15,255 nt of DNA, from contig RFHN01000288.1 in NCBI GenBank assembly GCA_003695835.1, positions 1 through 15,255 on the forward strand. Reading direction: 5' to 3'. Positions 12,538-15,255 of this stretch are shown here, one piece after another (within the stretch, counting starts at the first letter, position 1; each line of letters starts with the position of its first letter). The notes under the pieces were generated by a model that worked only from the letters and a program-made list of their open reading frames with translations, made no database searches and had not been told where the DNA came from. The position numbers were made by a program, and so were the translations under genes. The DNA comes from Armatimonadota bacterium (GTDB lineage: Bacteria > Armatimonadota > Fimbriimonadia > Fimbriimonadales > ATM1).

Positions 12538-15255
12538 ATGAAGATCAAACGATACTACACAACCAAGGAAGGAGGCCCGTATTCGGGCATTGAATTCGAA
12601 CCGCGACGCTCCGAGATTCGGAATCCGGACGGCAGCCTGGTGTTCGAAATGGAGAACGTGTGGGTCCCGAAGGAGTGGTCCCAGGTGGCGACGGACGTTC
12701 TCGCGCAGAAGTACTTCCGCAAGGCGGGCGTGCCCCAGGAGGACGGGACGCTTGGCTCGGAGAACGACGCGCGGCAGGTCTTCCATCGCTTGGCGGGTAC
12801 CTGGCGCCATTGGGGGGAGAAGCACGGCTACTTCGACTCGGAAGAGGACGCCCAAGCATTTTACGACGAACTGTGCTACATGTTGGCGCGGCAGATCGGC
12901 GCCCCGAACAGCCCACAATGGTTCAACACGGGGTTGCACTTTGCCTACGGCATCGAAGGCCCGCCCCAGGGCCACTGGTACGTAGACCCCAAGACCGGCA
13001 AGGCGAAGCGGAGCACGAATGCGTACGAGCGACCCCAGCCGCACGCATGCTTCATCCTCTCCGTCAAGGACGACCTCGTCAACGAAGGCGGCATCATGGA
13101 TCTTTGGACGAGGGAGGCGCGCATCTTCAAGTACGGAAGCGGCGTGGGCTCGAACTTCTCGGATATCCGAGGGGAAGGCGAGCCGCTGAGCGGCGGCGGG
13201 AAGTCCAGCGGCCTCATGTCTTTCCTCAAAATCGGCGACCGGAGCGCCGGCGCGATCAAGAGCGGTGGCACTACGCGCCGAGCGGCGAAGATGGTCGTGT
13301 TGGATGTGGACCACCCGGACATCGAAACCTTCATCAACTGGAAGGTCGTCGAGGAACAGAAAGTCGCAGCGCTCGTCTCCGGTTCCAGGCTGCTCAATCG
13401 CCACCTCAATGCGATCATGAAGGCATGCCACGAGTGGCCGGAAGAGGAGGAGAAGTTTGATCCAGAGAAGAACGAAGAGCTACGGAGGGCTGTGGCTGCT
13501 GCGAAGGCAGACGAGATTCCCTTGAATTACATCCAACGCGTGATTCAACTCGCGCAGAATGGCTACACCGGCATTCATGTTCCCGTGTACGACACGGATT
13601 GGAACGGCGAGGCATACATGACCGTGAGTGGCCAGAACGCAAACAACTCCGTGCGCGTTACGAACGAGTTCATGGAGGCCGTCGAAGAGGGGAAGGAGTG
13701 GGCGCTTCGCTGGAGGACGAATGGCGAGGTCGCGAAGACGGTCAATGCAGCGGAGCTGATGGACCAGATCGCCTACGCGGCGTGGTCCTGCGCCGATCCC
13801 GGTCTCCAATTCGACACGACCATCAATGAGTGGCACACGTGTCCGAAGAGCGGTCGCATTCGGGCGAGCAATCCGTGCAGCGAGTACATGTTCCTCGACG
13901 ATACGGCCTGCAACCTCGCCAGCCTGAACTTAGTTCGGTTCTACAACGACGAAACAGGTGAATTCGACATCGAGGGATATCGGCACGCGATCCGTCTATG
14001 GACGATCGTGCTCGAGATTAGTGTGCTGATGGCGCAGTTCCCAAGCAAGCGCATTGCGGAGCTTTCCTATAAGTTCCGGACGCTTGGCTTGGGCTACGCG
14101 AACCTCGGCGCGTTGCTGATGCGGATGGCGATTCCGTACGACAGCAACCGCGGTCGAGCGATCATTGGAGCCCTAACGGCGATCCTCGGTGGGGAATCGT
14201 ACGCCACATCTGCGGAGATGGCGGCCGAGCTCGGCCCGTTCCCCGAGTATCGGCTGAACCGCCAAGACATGCTCCGAGTGATTCGGAATCATCGCCGAGC
14301 CGTGTATGGAGGTGGCGCCGACACCTACGAAGGCGTTTCCATTCCGCCCGTCGCGATTGATCCCGATGAGTGTCCGACGGACCTGCTGAAAGCGGCGCGG
14401 GACGCGTGGGACCGCGCGCTGCAACTCGGCGAAAAGCACGGCTTCCGCAACGCCCAGGTGACGGTCTTGGCGCCGACGGGGACGATTGGGCTGGTGATGG
14501 ATTGCGATACGACCGGCATCGAGCCTGACTTCGCGCTCGTGAAGTTCAAGAAGCTGGCGGGAGGCGGCTACTTCAAGATCATCAACCAGTCTGTCCCTGC
14601 CGCGCTTCGACGGCTTGGGTATTCGGAGGAGCAGGTCGAGGACATCGTGAGCTACTGCGTTGGGCGCGGGACGCTGAGCGGTTGTCCGTTCATCAGTCAC
14701 GAGGACCTGCGAGATCGCGGATTCACCGAATCGGCGATTCAGAAGGTCGAGCAAGCCCTGAAGAGCGCCTTCGATATCCGCTTCGTGTTCACTCCGCACG
14801 TCCTTGGCAAGGAGTTTTGCGTCGAGAGACTTGGCTTCACCGAGGAGCAGCTCTCGGATTGGACGTTCGACATGCTCTCAGCCCTCGGCTTCAGTGAGGA
14901 GGAGATCGAAGGGGCGAATGCGTACGTCTGCGGGACGATGACGGTGGAGGGCGCGCCGCACCTCAAGGAAGAGCACCTGCCGGTGTTCGACTGCGCGAAC
15001 CGTTGCGGAAAGCACGGCAAGCGGTTCATCTCCACAGAGGGCCACATCCGTGCGATGGCAGCCGCGCAGCCGTTCCTCTCGGGCGCGATCAGCAAGACGA
15101 TCAACCTGCCCGCCAACGCCACCGTCAAAGACGTCCGAGACGCCTACCTACTCAGTTGGCGGCTTGGCTTGAAGGCGAACGCGCTCTACCGCGATGGAAG
15201 CAAGTTGAGCCAACCGCTGAGTACGGCTGCCGACGACTCTGCGAAAGTCCTCGAA
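12538..15255 (+). CDS. nrdJ: Adenosylcobalamin-dependent (class II) ribonucleotide reductase, C-terminus cut off by the right edge
   Basis: Reduces ribonucleotides to deoxyribonucleotides using a B12-generated thiyl radical, oxygen-independent. 906 residues are visible with no stop. Catalytic residues: C171 (HACFILSV, redox partner), N445-P-C447-S-E449 (thiyl-radical Cys with Asn and Glu) and C458 (ACNLASLNL). The C447/C458 spacing of 11 equals that of the Lactobacillus enzyme. Also seen are [55 protein letters not shown] and [22 protein letters not shown] near the window end, which fix it as the long B12-dependent type. The C-terminal Cys-rich reductant-binding tail is outside. The start ATG 12538 has AAGG about 6 nt upstream. 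It forms an operon with nrdR and is probably repressed by it when dATP is high. Confidence 0.97.
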   Translation, partial: MKIKRYYTTKEGGPYSGIEFEPRRSEIRNPDGSLVFEMENVWVPKEWSQVATDVLAQKYFRKAGVPQEDGTLGSENDARQVFHRLAGTWRHWGEKHGYFDSEEDAQAFYDELCYMLARQIGAPNSPQWFNTGLHFAYGIEGPPQGHWYVDPKTGKAKRSTNAYERPQPHACFILSVKDDLVNEGGIMDLWTREARIFKYGSGVGSNFSDIRGEGEPLSGGGKSSGLMSFLKIGDRSAGAIKSGGTTRRAAKMVVLDVDHPDIETFINWKVVEEQKVAALVSGSRLLNRHLNAIMKACHEWPEEEEKFDPEKNEELRRAVAAAKADEIPLNYIQRVIQLAQNGYTGIHVPVYDTDWNGEAYMTVSGQNANNSVRVTNEFMEAVEEGKEWALRWRTNGEVAKTVNAAELMDQIAYAAWSCADPGLQFDTTINEWHTCPKSGRIRASNPCSEYMFLDDTACNLASLNLVRFYNDETGEFDIEGYRHAIRLWTIVLEISVLMAQFPSKRIAELSYKFRTLGLGYANLGALLMRMAIPYDSNRGRAIIGALTAILGGESYATSAEMAAELGPFPEYRLNRQDMLRVIRNHRRAVYGGGADTYEGVSIPPVAIDPDECPTDLLKAARDAWDRALQLGEKHGFRNAQVTVLAPTGTIGLVMDCDTTGIEPDFALVKFKKLAGGGYFKIINQSVPAALRRLGYSEEQVEDIVSYCVGRGTLSGCPFISHEDLRDRGFTESAIQKVEQALKSAFDIRFVFTPHVLGKEFCVERLGFTEEQLSDWTFDMLSALGFSEEEIEGANAYVCGTMTVEGAPHLKEEHLPVFDCANRCGKHGKRFISTEGHIRAMAAAQPFLSGAISKTINLPANATVKDVRDAYLLSWRLGLKANALYRDGSKLSQPLSTAADDSAKVLE

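Noticed and set aside
11782..13431. 549-codon minus-strand open frame
   Set aside because: It lies opposite nrdR and nrdJ, both unmistakable, and also crosses their promoter; it is a high-GC shadow frame.

Overview
A GC-rich bacterial chromosomal window with dense, housekeeping-style gene content: about ten protein genes, two tRNAs, no insertion sequences and no CRISPR array. Codon use is ordinary, and TGA is used as a normal stop (the AddB-like gene ends in TGA). A NrdR plus B12-dependent (class II) ribonucleotide reductase pair, a family-10-like secreted glycoside hydrolase, lipoprotein signals and an in-frame UGA that looks like selenocysteine fit a free-living bacterium. The mix reminds me of Armatimonadota (Fimbriimonadia), but this is a low-confidence guess with no marker gene behind it.

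Left part, minus strand (1-5740): a cation diffusion facilitator metal exporter, then an AddB-like protein, then an AddA/UvrD-like helicase that runs off the left edge. The AddB-like and helicase genes overlap by 14 bp and are very likely a two-subunit recombination helicase/nuclease. The AddB-like subunit keeps its four-cysteine Fe-S signature, but I cannot find the nuclease catalytic residues.

Centre (5715-9720): divergent from the exporter is a plus-strand gene for a secreted thioredoxin-fold protein with two TPRs. Its active site reads Trp-Ala-Ser-Trp-UGA-Gly-Cys, with a bacterial-SECIS-like hairpin just after the UGA, so I annotate it as a selenoprotein of 298 codons. A standard gene caller would lose its first 69 codons. 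It converges with an initiator tRNA-Met, which lies 9 nt downstream of a lipoprotein gene and a secreted glycoside-hydrolase-like gene, all on the minus strand. A tRNA-Pro(UGG) on the plus strand converges with a small TIR-like gene.

Right part, plus strand (9705-15255): a four-helix membrane protein has a 72-residue extracytoplasmic loop with 14 Asn-Pro-Cys units. One base after its stop begins a membrane-anchored formylglycine-generating-enzyme homologue that keeps both catalytic cysteines. The two look translationally coupled and are predicted to face the same compartment. A DUF1579-like protein follows. Last comes nrdR-nrdJ, behind a strong promoter (TTGACA) overlapped by a pair of inverted repeats 30 bp apart, most likely NrdR operators. 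nrdJ runs off the right edge.

The two most novel-looking items are the UGA-encoded U-G-C thioredoxin-TPR protein and the NPC-repeat membrane protein/FGE pair.
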